Shown: positions 1 through 7,605, numbered from the stretch's first letter. The stretch is 64,000 bases of DNA from Prevotella sp. (GCA_017557405.1 JAFYYV010000013.1:1-64000), one strand, 5' to 3'. Translations and numbers: made by a program. The notes: generated by a model not told the origin, from the letters alone.

Positions 1-9
1 AGTAGTTTG

Positions 10-615
10 TTAATATCCTAAACCCTTAAGCCACTTTTCAACCTTTGCCTTTTCTGTACGCACCTCGTGGCCATAGATGCTGAAGCCTTTGGTGACATTA
101 GCCCCAGCAAAGGCTGCTTTCACGTCCTCTACGCAATTGGCTATGCCTGAGCCCTCATGGGTGGTGAAGGGGATGACGGTCTTGCCTTTCAGGTCGTCAG
201 CGTGTTTCTTGAAGAAGGTGAACATCACCTGCGGATAGGTTCCCCACCATACAGGACCACCGATGAAGACGGTATCGTACTCCGTTAAGTCGGGAGCCTC
301 ACCCTCGTAAGGAGGTAGTTCGCCCTTGTTGGCCTCTTCCTTTGCCAACTGAATGAGCGGATTGTAGGCCATGCCGTCGTACTTGTGAGTGACAATCTCG
401 AACTGGTCGGCACCCGTCAGTTCCGTGATATAGTCGGCCACAATCTTCGTGTTGCCCACCTCAATGTTTCCTACTGCGTAATTGTCTCCCGCATGCGAGA
501 AGAAAATAACGATTGATTTGCCCATTTCTTTGTTCTCCTTTTGTTTGTTACTTTGTGAACATGCACTCAAACTGATTGTCATGAGTGCAGCCATTGCTAA
601 TACTATTTTCTTCAT
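10..615 (-). CDS. Flavodoxin-like lipoprotein
   Basis: 201 residues. A lipoprotein signal ends in LSAC (Cys19), so the protein is probably tethered to the membrane outside the cytoplasm. The rest is a flavodoxin-like fold: an FMN phosphate-binding region around residues 35-50 (FFSHAGDNYAVG) and the GGPVWWGTYP segment near 118-128 that normally contacts the flavin ring. The family (Flavodoxin_4 type) binds FMN and carries electrons. Its start codon overlaps the end of the upstream SnoaL-like gene, so the two are probably co-transcribed. If translation began at Met31 the protein would be cytosolic, but the clear lipobox favours the full form. Confidence 0.85.
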   Translation of the reverse strand: MKKIVLAMAALMTISLSACSQSNKQKENKEMGKSIVIFFSHAGDNYAVGNIEVGNTKIVADYITELTGADQFEIVTHKYDGMAYNPLIQLAKEEANKGELPPYEGEAPDLTEYDTVFIGGPVWWGTYPQVMFTFFKKHADDLKGKTVIPFTTHEGSGIANCVEDVKAAFAGANVTKGFSIYGHEVRTEKAKVEKWLKGLGY

Positions 616-1085
616 TTTGGCATATCCTCTATCGTGGTAAACATAAAGTCAGATTCGCGCTTTTTGATGAGCCAGTGACCGTTTTGCTTCACGTAGGTAT
701 CGTGATAGCGTACGCCGCTCTGGTTTTTCTTGCCGCCACCAATGAGCGTGACAAAGCAGTAGCTGATACCTGTAGCGGTATCGCCGTTAATGTCAACGGT
801 TTGCTGTCCGTTCAAGTGATACACTACGTCGAACAATGCCAGAAAGCCCGAAAAAGCCTTGCCGATTTCCTCACGGCCTTTACTTGTGAAAACTTGTTCG
901 CCGCTCTTGCTGATAACCTCTGCATCCTCGGTGAAGAGAAGAATCTGACTGTCTACATCCTTCACGTCGGCGAGGTTCGAGAATGTGTCAACGAGGCGCT
1001 TCAGTGCCAATTGGTCCTCTACTTGCTGTGCACTCATAATTGTACTGCTTAAAATGGTGATGATAATTACAAATAACTTCTTCAT
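612..1085 (-). CDS. Secreted SnoaL/NTF2-like protein
   Basis: 157 residues from the Met that opens a signal peptide (MKKLFVIIITILSSTIMSAQ). The open frame runs further upstream, but those codons fall before the signal peptide. The mature part has the pattern of SnoaL-like/nuclear transport factor 2 domains: an N-terminal helix (LALKRLVDTFSNLAD), a strand-rich middle and a C-terminal GHWLIKKRESDF strand. Such domains are small cone-shaped binding or isomerase folds; no substrate can be named. It lies 13 bp after the acetyltransferase gene and overlaps the flavodoxin gene by 4 bp, giving a three-gene operon opposite the AraC regulator. Confidence 0.8.
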   Translation of the reverse strand: MKKLFVIIITILSSTIMSAQQVEDQLALKRLVDTFSNLADVKDVDSQILLFTEDAEVISKSGEQVFTSKGREEIGKAFSGFLALFDVVYHLNGQQTVDINGDTATGISYCFVTLIGGGKKNQSGVRYHDTYVKQNGHWLIKKRESDFMFTTIEDMPK

Positions 1086-1098
1086 AATGCTTGATGTT

Positions 1099-1647
1099 TT
1101 AGATGTTTTTAATGAATTTCGCGGGATTGCCGCCAACGATGGTGTTGGGCGCAACGTCCTTGGTTACGACGGCTCCAGCAGCCACGACGGCATTCTCGCC
1201 AATGGTCACGCCCGGCAGGATAATGGCACCTACGCCAATCCATGCCTTTGCGCCGATGTGCACGGGCTTGCAGCGCAGCACCATACGGTTCTCGAAGTCG
1301 TGGTTGTCGGTAACTATGCGTACGTTGGGGCCTATCATCACTCCGTCGTCGATGGTGATGCCTCCAGCGGCCATGCAGGTCAACGAGTGATTCACAAAGA
1401 CACCACGGCCTATCTTCATCTGACAGGCAAAATCGATCTGAAGCGGGGGCATCAGGTAACTCGTCTGGTCGAGATTGCCGCCAAAGAGTTGTTCCTCCAG
1501 CGGACGAATTTTTTCCATATCCGGCTCGGTGGTGTTGATCTTGAAACAGATGTTGGCACAGTCGGTCATGTGCTTGATGGCCTGTGCATACTCGGGAGTC
1601 GCCATATCGACGTCAGCCCCAGAACGAAGTCTTTCATAAATATCCAT
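1099..1647 (-). CDS. Sugar O-acetyltransferase (LacA/Maa type)
   Basis: 182 residues with the left-handed beta-helix hexapeptide pattern (IGPNVRIVTDNH, IGAKAWIGVGAIILPGVTIGENAVVAAGAVVTKDV) and the C-terminal GGNPAKFIKNI typical of maltose/galactoside acetyltransferases. The N-terminal helical segment (residues 1-60, DIYERLRSGADVDMATPEY) is the Mac domain of this family. The His of TDNHDFE fits the catalytic His. It is the first gene of the operon that continues into the SnoaL-like and flavodoxin genes. It uses acetyl-CoA to acetylate a sugar or similar acceptor in the cytoplasm; the real acceptor is unknown. Confidence 0.88.
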   Translation of the reverse strand: MDIYERLRSGADVDMATPEYAQAIKHMTDCANICFKINTTEPDMEKIRPLEEQLFGGNLDQTSYLMPPLQIDFACQMKIGRGVFVNHSLTCMAAGGITIDDGVMIGPNVRIVTDNHDFENRMVLRCKPVHIGAKAWIGVGAIILPGVTIGENAVVAAGAVVTKDVAPNTIVGGNPAKFIKNI

Positions 1648-1676
1648 TGTTCTAATCGTTTTTAAGTTTCACGGTG

Positions 1677-1684
1677 CAAAGTTA
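1677..1684 (-). promoter_or_regulatory. -7 element of the acetyltransferase operon
   Basis: Read on the minus strand the sequence is TAACTTTG, matching the Bacteroidetes -7 consensus TAnnTTTG, about 30 bp before the start at 1647. I do not see a convincing TTTG at the expected -33 distance. Confidence 0.55.
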
Positions 1685-1772
1685 CGATGATTTTTCCATA
1701 CTTCTGTTTCACAAAAAGCGTCATAATTTTCACTTTTTGCATAATTCATTCGTTTATATATACAATAATGAG

Positions 1773-1780
1773 TAATTTTG
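1773..1780 (+). promoter_or_regulatory. -7 element of the AraC regulator gene
   Basis: TAATTTTG matches TAnnTTTG. It overlaps the TTG at 1778 that would otherwise look like the start codon. The message should therefore begin a few bases downstream, and translation should start at one of the ATGs at 1799-1808. Confidence 0.55.
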
Positions 1781-1798
1781 CGTCGTAGAACTCCAATT

Positions 1799-2623
1799 AT
1801 GATGCCAATGAAGGTAGATTTCATGTATTCCACTGACTTCCAGGCTATGAATGCACCAGAGTTGAGCCACACCTGTATGCACCTGCTCTGCACGGTTGGC
1901 GAGGGCAGCTTTGTGTTCAACGAGCGGTGCTATCATGTCGTAAAAAACGACCTGGTAGTGATACCCATGCCTGCCCGCGTCAGTAACATTGCGGCGCATG
2001 CCGACATGCAGGTGGAGTGGTTTGCGGCAGACTATAAGTTCCTGCAGAACCTGCTGCCATCAAACAACTACAGCATCGGCGGCAGCATCTCGTTGAACCA
2101 AGACCCAGTTATCAAACTGACGGATGAGCAAGCCAGCCATCTTCTTGCCGACTTCCACAGACTTCGTGACCGCATGGATGACCGCCACCTGCTCTTCTAC
2201 CGTGAACTGATGGGCAGTCTCTGCCTGACTATGATGTATGATATCTTCGAGGCTCATGCCCAGCGTGACGCCACCGACACCCACAGCGACCGCACGGCCT
2301 ATATCGTGAAACAACTCATGGCACTGCTCGCTACCGGCATCAGCCGCACAGAACGCGATGTGAGCTACTATGCCGAGCGTCTGAACGTTTCGCCCAAATA
2401 CCTCTCCGCCACCATCAAGCGTGTGACGGGTCACAGTGTCACCTCCTACATCGACCGACACACCGTGCCTATCCTGAAAGACTATCTGAATGATGAGCGC
2501 CTGTCGCTCACCCAGATAGCCGAACAGATGAATTTTGCCTCCCTCTCATACTTCAGCCGCTACTGCACCAAGCACCTTGGCCAGTCGCCCAGCGAGTACC
2601 GCCAGAGCCTTCAGCCGAAGTAA
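1799..2623 (+). CDS. AraC-family transcriptional regulator
   Basis: 274 residues from the ATG at 1799; ATGs at 1802 and 1808 are equally possible. The frame extends back to a TTG at 1778, but that codon lies inside the -7 box and is rejected. The N-terminal part is a cupin-like sensor region. The C-terminal ~100 residues hold the double helix-turn-helix of AraC/XylS proteins (SYYAERLNVSPKYLSATIKR and LTQIAEQMNFASLSYFSRYC, ending LGQSPSEYRQ). It is divergent from the acetyltransferase/SnoaL/flavodoxin operon and probably regulates it; the inducer is unknown. Confidence 0.9.
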   Translation: MMPMKVDFMYSTDFQAMNAPELSHTCMHLLCTVGEGSFVFNERCYHVVKNDLVVIPMPARVSNIAAHADMQVEWFAADYKFLQNLLPSNNYSIGGSISLNQDPVIKLTDEQASHLLADFHRLRDRMDDRHLLFYRELMGSLCLTMMYDIFEAHAQRDATDTHSDRTAYIVKQLMALLATGISRTERDVSYYAERLNVSPKYLSATIKRVTGHSVTSYIDRHTVPILKDYLNDERLSLTQIAEQMNFASLSYFSRYCTKHLGQSPSEYRQSLQPK

Positions 2624-2630
2624 AGAAACC

Positions 2631-2687
2631 CACATCAACGTCACAGATGTGACCGCGCTGGTGAACATCATCTTGAAGAAACCGTAG
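2631..2687 (+). pseudogene. Orphan dockerin-like C-terminal fragment
   Basis: Right after the AraC stop, a frame with no start codon reads INVTDVTALVNIILKKP and then stop. This matches the second helix and calcium-loop end of dockerin-like C-terminal repeats of Prevotella secreted proteins (DVTxLVNIIL). Nothing upstream encodes the rest, so it looks like the tail of a lost gene. Confidence 0.5.
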
Positions 2688-2735
2688 AAGTGAGGGAGCT
2701 CACTTAGATAAGGAGATAAGAGAGATGAAAGAAAA

Positions 2736-2769
2736 GGCCATCGAACTCTCGTGAGTTTGGTGGTCTTTT
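2736..2769 (+). terminator. Rho-independent terminator, 13-4-13 family copy A
   Basis: Arms 2736-2748 and 2753-2765 pair at all 13 positions (with G-T pairs) around a TCGT loop, followed by TTTT. It has the same geometry and related sequence as hairpins at 3002-3031 and 50771-50800. Confidence 0.75.
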
Positions 2770-2791
2770 GTTGTAAAGGTGCCTGTGAACT

Positions 2792-2807
2792 TGTGCAAAT
2801 TTGCACA
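2792..2807. repeat. 16-bp perfect palindrome
   Basis: TGTGCAAATTTGCACA is a perfect palindrome 23 bp after the terminator. A further hairpin, ATCCG.GGC pairing with GCC.CGGAT, follows at 2854-2877. The stretch 2736-2877 may be one composite intergenic element. The rest of the 455-bp gap holds the G+C hairpin at 2905, the TTAACTCC repeats and terminator B. Confidence 0.6.
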
Positions 2808-2904
2808 GGTTGCACTTTGATAGAGTATTATGCACAATCTGCCTAAAAGAAAAATCCGCGGCTTGGCGGCCACGGATGAAGGAGCATGGAAGCCTCACCC
2901 CCGA

Positions 2905-2930
2905 CCCCTCCCCCAAAGGGAGGGGAGTTT
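2905..2930 (+). terminator. G+C-rich hairpin, terminator-like
   Basis: CCCCTCCC, a 5-base loop and GGGAGGGG, followed by AGTTTT. A similar CCCCTC/GGGAGGGG hairpin lies at about 5137-5157, so this appears to be a dispersed intergenic element. Confidence 0.55.
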
Positions 2931-2952
2931 TGTAAATAGCTTGGCTAATGGC

Positions 2953-2992
2953 CTTTAACTCCCTCTAACTCCTTTTAACTCCTTAACTACTT
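2953..2992. repeat. Degenerate TTTAACTCC tandem repeat
   Basis: About four degenerate 9-10 bp units with core TTAACTCC. The same core recurs at 5106-5136 (GCTAACTACT, GCTAACTCCT, GTTAACTCCT) and inverted at about 5020-5035. No coding potential. Confidence 0.65.
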
Positions 2993-3001
2993 CAAAGAAA
3001 A

Positions 3002-3036
3002 AGCCACTGGACTCGGGAGAGTGCGGTGGCTCTTTT
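3002..3036 (+). terminator. Rho-independent terminator, 13-4-13 family copy B
   Basis: Arms 3002-3014 and 3019-3031 pair at 12 of 13 positions around GGGA and run into CTTTT. Some stem bases differ from copy A while pairing is kept. Confidence 0.7.
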
Positions 3037-3078
3037 ATCTATAATCTTATGATCTAAGTCTATTTCCAAGTATTGATT

Positions 3079-3843
3079 CTAATCGTAAGTTTTTGAGGAT
3101 ATCCAAGAGAAGAGGAACCAGAGCAGGTTGTTTTTAGCCGTTTCGGATACGGGCTTGGCGGGGAAATCCATTTTCAGGCCGATGGAGATGCAGCTGCGGA
3201 CGTTTCGTTCGTCGATGCCCACCGTTTCGCCTATCAATGGTCCGTCGGTGAAGCGCAGTTGTGCCTTGCTACGCCCCCAAAGTCCTATGCGATAGTCGTA
3301 GTCGATGCTGAGTGAGAGGCTGCTCAACAGGTGGATGTCGAACCCTATGCGTGGCGACAGACTGAGAGCGGGACATTGCACGTCGTAGCTCAGAACGCCA
3401 TGGGTGCCGGGATATGCTTGAATCAAATAGACTTTCGATTCGCCTTTCTGATGGCCCAGGTTGAGGATATTGGTGTACAAGGATGCTCCGAAATGGGGTT
3501 GGAATATCCACTTCTCTGGGAAAAAATAGTATTTCACGCCTACGTTTGCGCCCAGCATGTTTATTTTCTTCAAGCCAATCTCATCGGTGAAGTCGGTGTA
3601 TAAGCCTTGTTGTTCGAAGGTCACCCCTCCTGTCAGCGCGAAACGACTGGACTTCCAATAGTCGGCGGAGACGTAGAATGCGTTGCCTTGGTCTTCTGAC
3701 ACGAAATAGTCGCCTTCGTGATATTTGTTTTCCAGCATGCTGATTCCTCCGATGCCTGCCTGGAGTGACCATTTTTTCTCATCCTGCCCAAACGAGGGGA
3801 GGATTCCCAATGATAGGATGATGAACAAAACTATTTTTTTCAT
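3079..3843 (-). CDS. Outer membrane beta-barrel protein
   Basis: 254 residues from the Met of a clear signal peptide (MKKIVLFIILSLGILPSFGQ). The frame is open another 79 codons upstream, but that part overlaps dusB and looks like a shadow. The mature protein has alternating aromatic/polar strands (FYVSADYWKSSRFALTGG, NVGVKYYFFPEKW, LSLSIDYDYRIGLWG) as in 8-10 stranded barrels of the OmpA/PorT-like type. The last strand (CISIGLKMDFPAK) is followed by about 25 more residues, unusual for a barrel terminus. Function unknown. It is 79 bp downstream of dusB and may be read from the same promoter. Confidence 0.7.
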   Translation of the reverse strand: MKKIVLFIILSLGILPSFGQDEKKWSLQAGIGGISMLENKYHEGDYFVSEDQGNAFYVSADYWKSSRFALTGGVTFEQQGLYTDFTDEIGLKKINMLGANVGVKYYFFPEKWIFQPHFGASLYTNILNLGHQKGESKVYLIQAYPGTHGVLSYDVQCPALSLSPRIGFDIHLLSSLSLSIDYDYRIGLWGRSKAQLRFTDGPLIGETVGIDERNVRSCISIGLKMDFPAKPVSETAKNNLLWFLFSWISSKTYD

Positions 3844-3922
3844 TGTGTTATCCTTTTTGTAATAATTCTTTTTACTGAATAGCTGCTCGCATATCCTTGG
3901 GGGCGTTGGAAAAAGGGCGTTG

Positions 3923-4978
3923 TCAGGGTCGCGGAATGAGCGTGCGGCAGCGTTCGAGGATATCGATGAGCTCGTCGGTGCTCTCTGCCCGAAGCATGGC
4001 GATGCGCGTCTGGCGGAAATCGGGGATGCCCTTGAAGATGGGACTGGCGGCGAGATGGCGGCGGGTGTGGAGGATTCCACGATATTCGTTGTCGCGGCGC
4101 TCGCCTCCCTTCATCTCGCTGATGCGCTCGATGTTGATGCGCAACTGCTCTTCGAGGATGTCGATTTTGTCGTCGATGGTAAGGGGCCCAGGCCCCTTTA
4201 GGGATGAGGGATGAGGGATGAGGGATGAAGACTGATTGTCAACACCCAAAACATCGTTTATTTCCTTGAAAATCCACGGACGACCGAAGGTGGCGCGCCC
4301 TATCATGACGGCATCTACGCCATAGCGTTCGAAGGCGTCGAGGGCTTGCTGAGGGGTGCTGATGTCGCCGTTTCCGATGATGGGGATGTGGATGCGCGGG
4401 TTGCGTTTCACCTCGCCAATGAGGGTCCAGTCGGCCTGTCCGGTATACATCTGCGCACGTGTGCGGCCGTGGATGGTGAGCGCCTGAATGCCGCAGTCTT
4501 GCAGCTGTTCGGCGAGGTCGCAGATGATGAGGTTCTCCATGTCCCAGCCCAGTCGCGTCTTCACAGTGACAGGCGTGTGGACGGCCTTCACCACCTCGCG
4601 TGTGATGTCGAGCATCAGGGGGATGTTGCGCAGCATGCCCGCGCCAGCACCCTTGCCAGCCACCTTCTTGACAGGGCAGCCGAAGTTGAGGTCGATGACG
4701 TCGGGGTGGGCGGTCTCAACAATCTGGGCTGCCTCGACCATCTGTGGCACGTCGCGGCCATAGATCTGAATGCCCACGGGACGCTCGTCGTCGCTGATGG
4801 TGAGCTTGCTGATGGTGGACTTCACCGACCGCACCAGCGCCTCGGCAGACACGAACTCGGTGTAGACCATAGCGGCGCCAAACCGCTTGCACAACAAGCG
4901 GAACCCGATGTCTGTGACGTCCTCCATGGGAGCGAGGAACAACGGGCGAGGACCCAGATCAATCTTGCCGATTTGCAT
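3923..4978 (-). CDS. dusB: tRNA-dihydrouridine synthase
   Basis: 351 residues, an FMN TIM barrel. The N-terminal LAPMEDVTDIGFR, the LNFGCPVKKVAGKGAGAGML segment with the catalytic Cys near residue 100, and the VMIGRATFGRPWIFKEI phosphate-binding end are all present. It reduces uridines in the tRNA D-loop with NADPH. An oddity: residues ~252-270 (NQSSSLIPHPSSLKGPGPL) are encoded by a GATGAGG tandem repeat with a GGGGCC/GGCCCC hairpin. The insert sits between barrel and C-terminal helical domain and keeps the frame. Neighbouring intergenic regions carry related repeats. Confidence 0.93.
   Translation of the reverse strand: MQIGKIDLGPRPLFLAPMEDVTDIGFRLLCKRFGAAMVYTEFVSAEALVRSVKSTISKLTISDDERPVGIQIYGRDVPQMVEAAQIVETAHPDVIDLNFGCPVKKVAGKGAGAGMLRNIPLMLDITREVVKAVHTPVTVKTRLGWDMENLIICDLAEQLQDCGIQALTIHGRTRAQMYTGQADWTLIGEVKRNPRIHIPIIGNGDISTPQQALDAFERYGVDAVMIGRATFGRPWIFKEINDVLGVDNQSSSLIPHPSSLKGPGPLTIDDKIDILEEQLRINIERISEMKGGERRDNEYRGILHTRRHLAASPIFKGIPDFRQTRIAMLRAESTDELIDILERCRTLIPRP
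4181..4230 (+). repeat. GGATGAG repeat element inserted in dusB
   Basis: A GGGGCCCAGGCCCC hairpin, then TTTAGG and four 8-bp units (GGATGAGG-like). A close relative in the same plus-strand orientation lies at 8591-8640 over the end of xerD, although dusB and xerD run in opposite directions. The element therefore does not follow gene direction. Confidence 0.8.
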
Positions 4979-5105
4979 TAAAAATTAAAAAATTATAGAA
5001 TTAAAAAATTAAATAATTTAGGAAGTTAAGGAGTTAAGCCGTCACTCTTGCTACTCCTTTCTTTTATCTATTATCTTTTATCTCAATATCTGGGGCATTT
5101 GTCCG

Positions 5106-5157
5106 CTAACTACTGCTAACTCCTGTTAACTCCTTCCCCTCTTGGGAGGGGGCTTTT
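5106..5157. repeat. TTAACTCC repeats and G+C hairpin
   Basis: Three degenerate units with core TAACTCCT are followed by CCCCTC TTG GGGAGGGG and CTTTT. The hairpin abuts the 3' end of the lipoprotein gene at 5156 and could terminate transcription in either direction. The layout (repeats plus G+C hairpin) mirrors 2905-2992. Confidence 0.55.
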
Positions 5158-6415
5158 AATACGCAAACGTATAAGTTATCGCGTTTCCATTCTTATCGGT
5201 CACAGTCATCTTTTCCACTGCGCCATCGGAGCGGGTTTTCGTATCGACGGTGTAGGTGTTGTAGCGGCCAGTGGCCTTCGAGATGACGCTCGTTTGGCGA
5301 GCCAGTTTGAAGAACGAGAGCAGCATGAAGGGGTCGCACTTCTCTACGCCCTCGATGAGCTGGTTCACGTCGACACTCGTGCTGCGGCTGTCGATGGACG
5401 AATAATCCAACTTATAGGTCTCGTAGTTGGACTTCTTGTCGCTATATACGCGCACGATGGAAATGCTGTCGGCAGTATGCTTCTCGTCGGCATACAGCTG
5501 GTATTTGCCGCCGTAGTAGACGCCGTAGGTGGTAACGAAGTTTCCCATGAGGTTGTTCACCATCAGGGCGTTTTCGAAGCTGACGTTGTAGAGGCCATCG
5601 ATGAACGCCGCATAAGAGGCCTTGTGGTCGATGGGCATGTAGGTCTCATAGCCATTGCCGGCGCGCTCGTGCATCGACACCTTGCCGGTGCTCTCGAATC
5701 CGCGGAACAGGCGAGGAATCAGGATGCGCTTGCTGGTGCCGTTGAACTGGGCGTCTTCGAAGTTGCCCGTCATCTTCAGGTCGTTGATGGTATAGGTGGT
5801 GTCGTTGTGGACGAAGACGTTCTTGTTGGTGGTGAAGGTGGCTTTGACGATGCCTTCGCTGTCTTCGAGGTCATAGGCGATGCCCATGTCGAGGTCTCTC
5901 TGTGCGGCCTTCATCGTGATGTGGGTGGGTCGCGAATGGTCGTCCCAATCGATGTTGATGAGGCTGCCGTCGGAGCCAGCAATCTGCTTCACCAGCGGAG
6001 CGTTGCCCATTGTTCCGTCGATGCGGGTGGCCAACTGCTGGAAGGCAAACGAGGCATAAGCCTCCTCGGTGGTGCCAGTGAGGGAGATGCGATAGTAGGC
6101 CTCGCGCATCTGTCCTGTCGTGTTGGGTTCCATGGTGACGCCATATTTGATGATTTGTCCACCGAAGCCCGTTGTGGAACCGCCGAACTTCAACCAATTC
6201 GCCACGCCCTGATAGGAGGTGATGGCCCAAGTGTCGGTGCTGAAGAACACCAGGCTGTCGGCGGTTTCGTTGGCGTATCTCAACGAGACGTATGAGTCGC
6301 CCGTAACGGGTTTGTTAATCAATACGTAGTAGTTGCCGCTCGGTTCTATCGGGTCGCATCCGACGAGCAGCGTTGCAGCAGCAAAGAGAGCTGCGAAAAT
6401 CTTTTTCTTATTCAT
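5156..6415 (-). CDS. Lipoprotein with N-terminal BACON-like domain
   Basis: 419 residues. The signal peptide ends in the lipobox LLVGC (Cys20). Residues ~40-130 resemble a Bacteroidetes BACON/Ig-like domain (ETADSLVFFSTDTWAITSYQGVANWLKFGG... AYASFAFQQLA). The remaining ~280 residues are beta-rich; strands such as INIDWDDHSRPTHITMKAAQ and the end GAVEKMTVTDKNGNAITYTFAY resemble the repeat-rich DUF4595-type lipoproteins. Probably surface exposed; no enzyme motif seen. It is 22 bp downstream of the O-methyltransferase gene and likely the last member of the aroQ operon. Confidence 0.7.
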   Translation of the reverse strand: MNKKKIFAALFAAATLLVGCDPIEPSGNYYVLINKPVTGDSYVSLRYANETADSLVFFSTDTWAITSYQGVANWLKFGGSTTGFGGQIIKYGVTMEPNTTGQMREAYYRISLTGTTEEAYASFAFQQLATRIDGTMGNAPLVKQIAGSDGSLINIDWDDHSRPTHITMKAAQRDLDMGIAYDLEDSEGIVKATFTTNKNVFVHNDTTYTINDLKMTGNFEDAQFNGTSKRILIPRLFRGFESTGKVSMHERAGNGYETYMPIDHKASYAAFIDGLYNVSFENALMVNNLMGNFVTTYGVYYGGKYQLYADEKHTADSISIVRVYSDKKSNYETYKLDYSSIDSRSTSVDVNQLIEGVEKCDPFMLLSFFKLARQTSVISKATGRYNTYTVDTKTRSDGAVEKMTVTDKNGNAITYTFAY

Positions 6416-6437
6416 GTTTCTATGTGTTATATTCTAA

Positions 6438-7076
6438 TTAATGTTGTTTCTTTCGGATGATGGTAAGTCCGTCGCGCAGGGGCAGGATTACTTGTTCGGC
6501 GCGTGGGTCGGCAGCCACATGGTCGTTGAAAAGGTTGATGCCCTGTGTCTGGTGGTCGTGGCTGTAGGAGTCGTCCACCACATGTCCGTCCCAAAGGGTG
6601 TTGTCGGCCAGCAGGAATCCGCCTTCGCGAAGCAGGGGGAGAATCGTCTCGTAGGTCTCCACGTAGGTTCGTTTGTCGCCGTCGATGAACGCCATGTCGA
6701 ACGTGATGCCCAAGGCGGGAGCCAGCTGGTTGGCGTCGCCGATGCGGAAGTCGATTTTGTCGGCCACGGGCGACTGCTCAATCCACGGACGCGTAAAATC
6801 CTCCATCTCGTCGTTGACCTCGAAGGTGTAGAGGCGGCCGCCCTCTTCGAGTCCCTCGGCCATGCAGATGGCGCTATAGCCGCTGAACGTGCCCACCTCG
6901 AGGATGTTCTTAGGACGAATCATCTGAACCAGCATCTTCAGCAAACGCCCTTGCAGATGGCCACTGACCATCCGGCCATGGATGGTGTGGACATTCGTGG
7001 CGCGCCACAGCCGATACAGATAGTCGGGCTCGGGCTCAATGTGGGAGAGGATGTAGTCCTCTAATTGACAATTCAC
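6438..7076 (-). CDS. SAM-dependent O-methyltransferase
   Basis: 212 residues, class I Rossmann methyltransferase of the catechol-O-methyltransferase/YrrM group. The SAM loop VGTFSGYSAICMAEGL (near residue 62), the acidic FEVNDEM at the end of strand 2 and FIDGDKRTYVETYE with metal-binding Asp are clear, as is DNTLWDGHV. Substrate unknown. The only plausible start is a GTG at 7076, inside an AATTGT-type short repeat, so the first 6-8 codons are repeat-derived. It lies 12 bp after aroQ. Confidence 0.88.
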   Translation of the reverse strand: MNCQLEDYILSHIEPEPDYLYRLWRATNVHTIHGRMVSGHLQGRLLKMLVQMIRPKNILEVGTFSGYSAICMAEGLEEGGRLYTFEVNDEMEDFTRPWIEQSPVADKIDFRIGDANQLAPALGITFDMAFIDGDKRTYVETYETILPLLREGGFLLADNTLWDGHVVDDSYSHDHQTQGINLFNDHVAADPRAEQVILPLRDGLTIIRKKQH

Positions 7077-7088
7077 AATTGATAATGC

Positions 7089-7511
7089 TTATGCATTGAC
7101 AAGCGCTTCTACGGCCAGCCTATAGGAGTCGAGTCCGAAGCCGGCAATGACACCCACGCAGGCGCAGGAGATCATGGAGTGGCGGCGGAAAGCCTCACGC
7201 TTGTGCACGTTGGAGATGTGGACCTCGACGACAGGGCTCTTCAGCGAGCGGATGCAGTCTTGCAGGGCGATGCTCGTGTGGGTGTAGGCTCCTGCGTTGA
7301 GCACGATACCATCGACCTCGAAGCCCACCTCCTGCAACTTGTTGACCAACTCACCTTCGATGTTGCTCTGGTAATAGTCAATCTCCACGTCGGGGAACTT
7401 CGCGCGGAGCGTAGGCAGATACTCGTCGAACGAAGACGAACCATAGATGCCGGGCTCGCGTGTCCCTAGCAAATTCAGATTGGGACCGTTGATGATTTGT
7501 ATTTTCTTCAT
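7089..7511 (-). CDS. aroQ: 3-dehydroquinate dehydratase, type II
   Basis: 140 residues, the usual length. Signature motifs: GPNLNLLGTREPGIYGS (catalytic Tyr), the NAGAYTHTSIALQD loop and VEVHISNVHKREAFRRHS (catalytic His). It dehydrates 3-dehydroquinate to 3-dehydroshikimate in the shikimate pathway. First gene of a minus-strand operon with the O-methyltransferase and lipoprotein genes. It is divergent from xerD across 174 bp that carries two repeat-type promoters, both facing xerD. Confidence 0.95.
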   Translation of the reverse strand: MKKIQIINGPNLNLLGTREPGIYGSSSFDEYLPTLRAKFPDVEIDYYQSNIEGELVNKLQEVGFEVDGIVLNAGAYTHTSIALQDCIRSLKSPVVEVHISNVHKREAFRRHSMISCACVGVIAGFGLDSYRLAVEALVNA

Positions 7512-7530
7512 ATCTTTTACCTTATAATCA

Positions 7531-7580
7531 AAAAAAGAAGCGAACTTCTTTTGTTCTACTCTCGACTTTTTGTATCTTTG
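7531..7580 (+). promoter_or_regulatory. Hairpin-type promoter, copy 1
   Basis: AAAAGAAG, loop CGAA, CTTCTTTT; the 3' arm runs into the -33 box TTTG (7550-7553). A 19-bp gap leads to the -7 box TATCTTTG (7573-7580). A small palindrome (GCCGAT..ATCGGC) follows at once. It points toward xerD and lies upstream of copy 2. Confidence 0.7.
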
Positions 7581-7605
7581 CCGATAAATCGGCGAACTTA
7601 CTCTG

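Noticed and set aside
1778-1780. TTG as start of the AraC gene
   Set aside because: It is part of the -7 box TAATTTTG; ATGs follow within 30 bp.
5294-6295. 333-codon plus-strand frame opposite the BACON-like lipoprotein
   Set aside because: Val/Ala/Asp-rich shadow with no start context; the minus-strand lipoprotein is clearly real.
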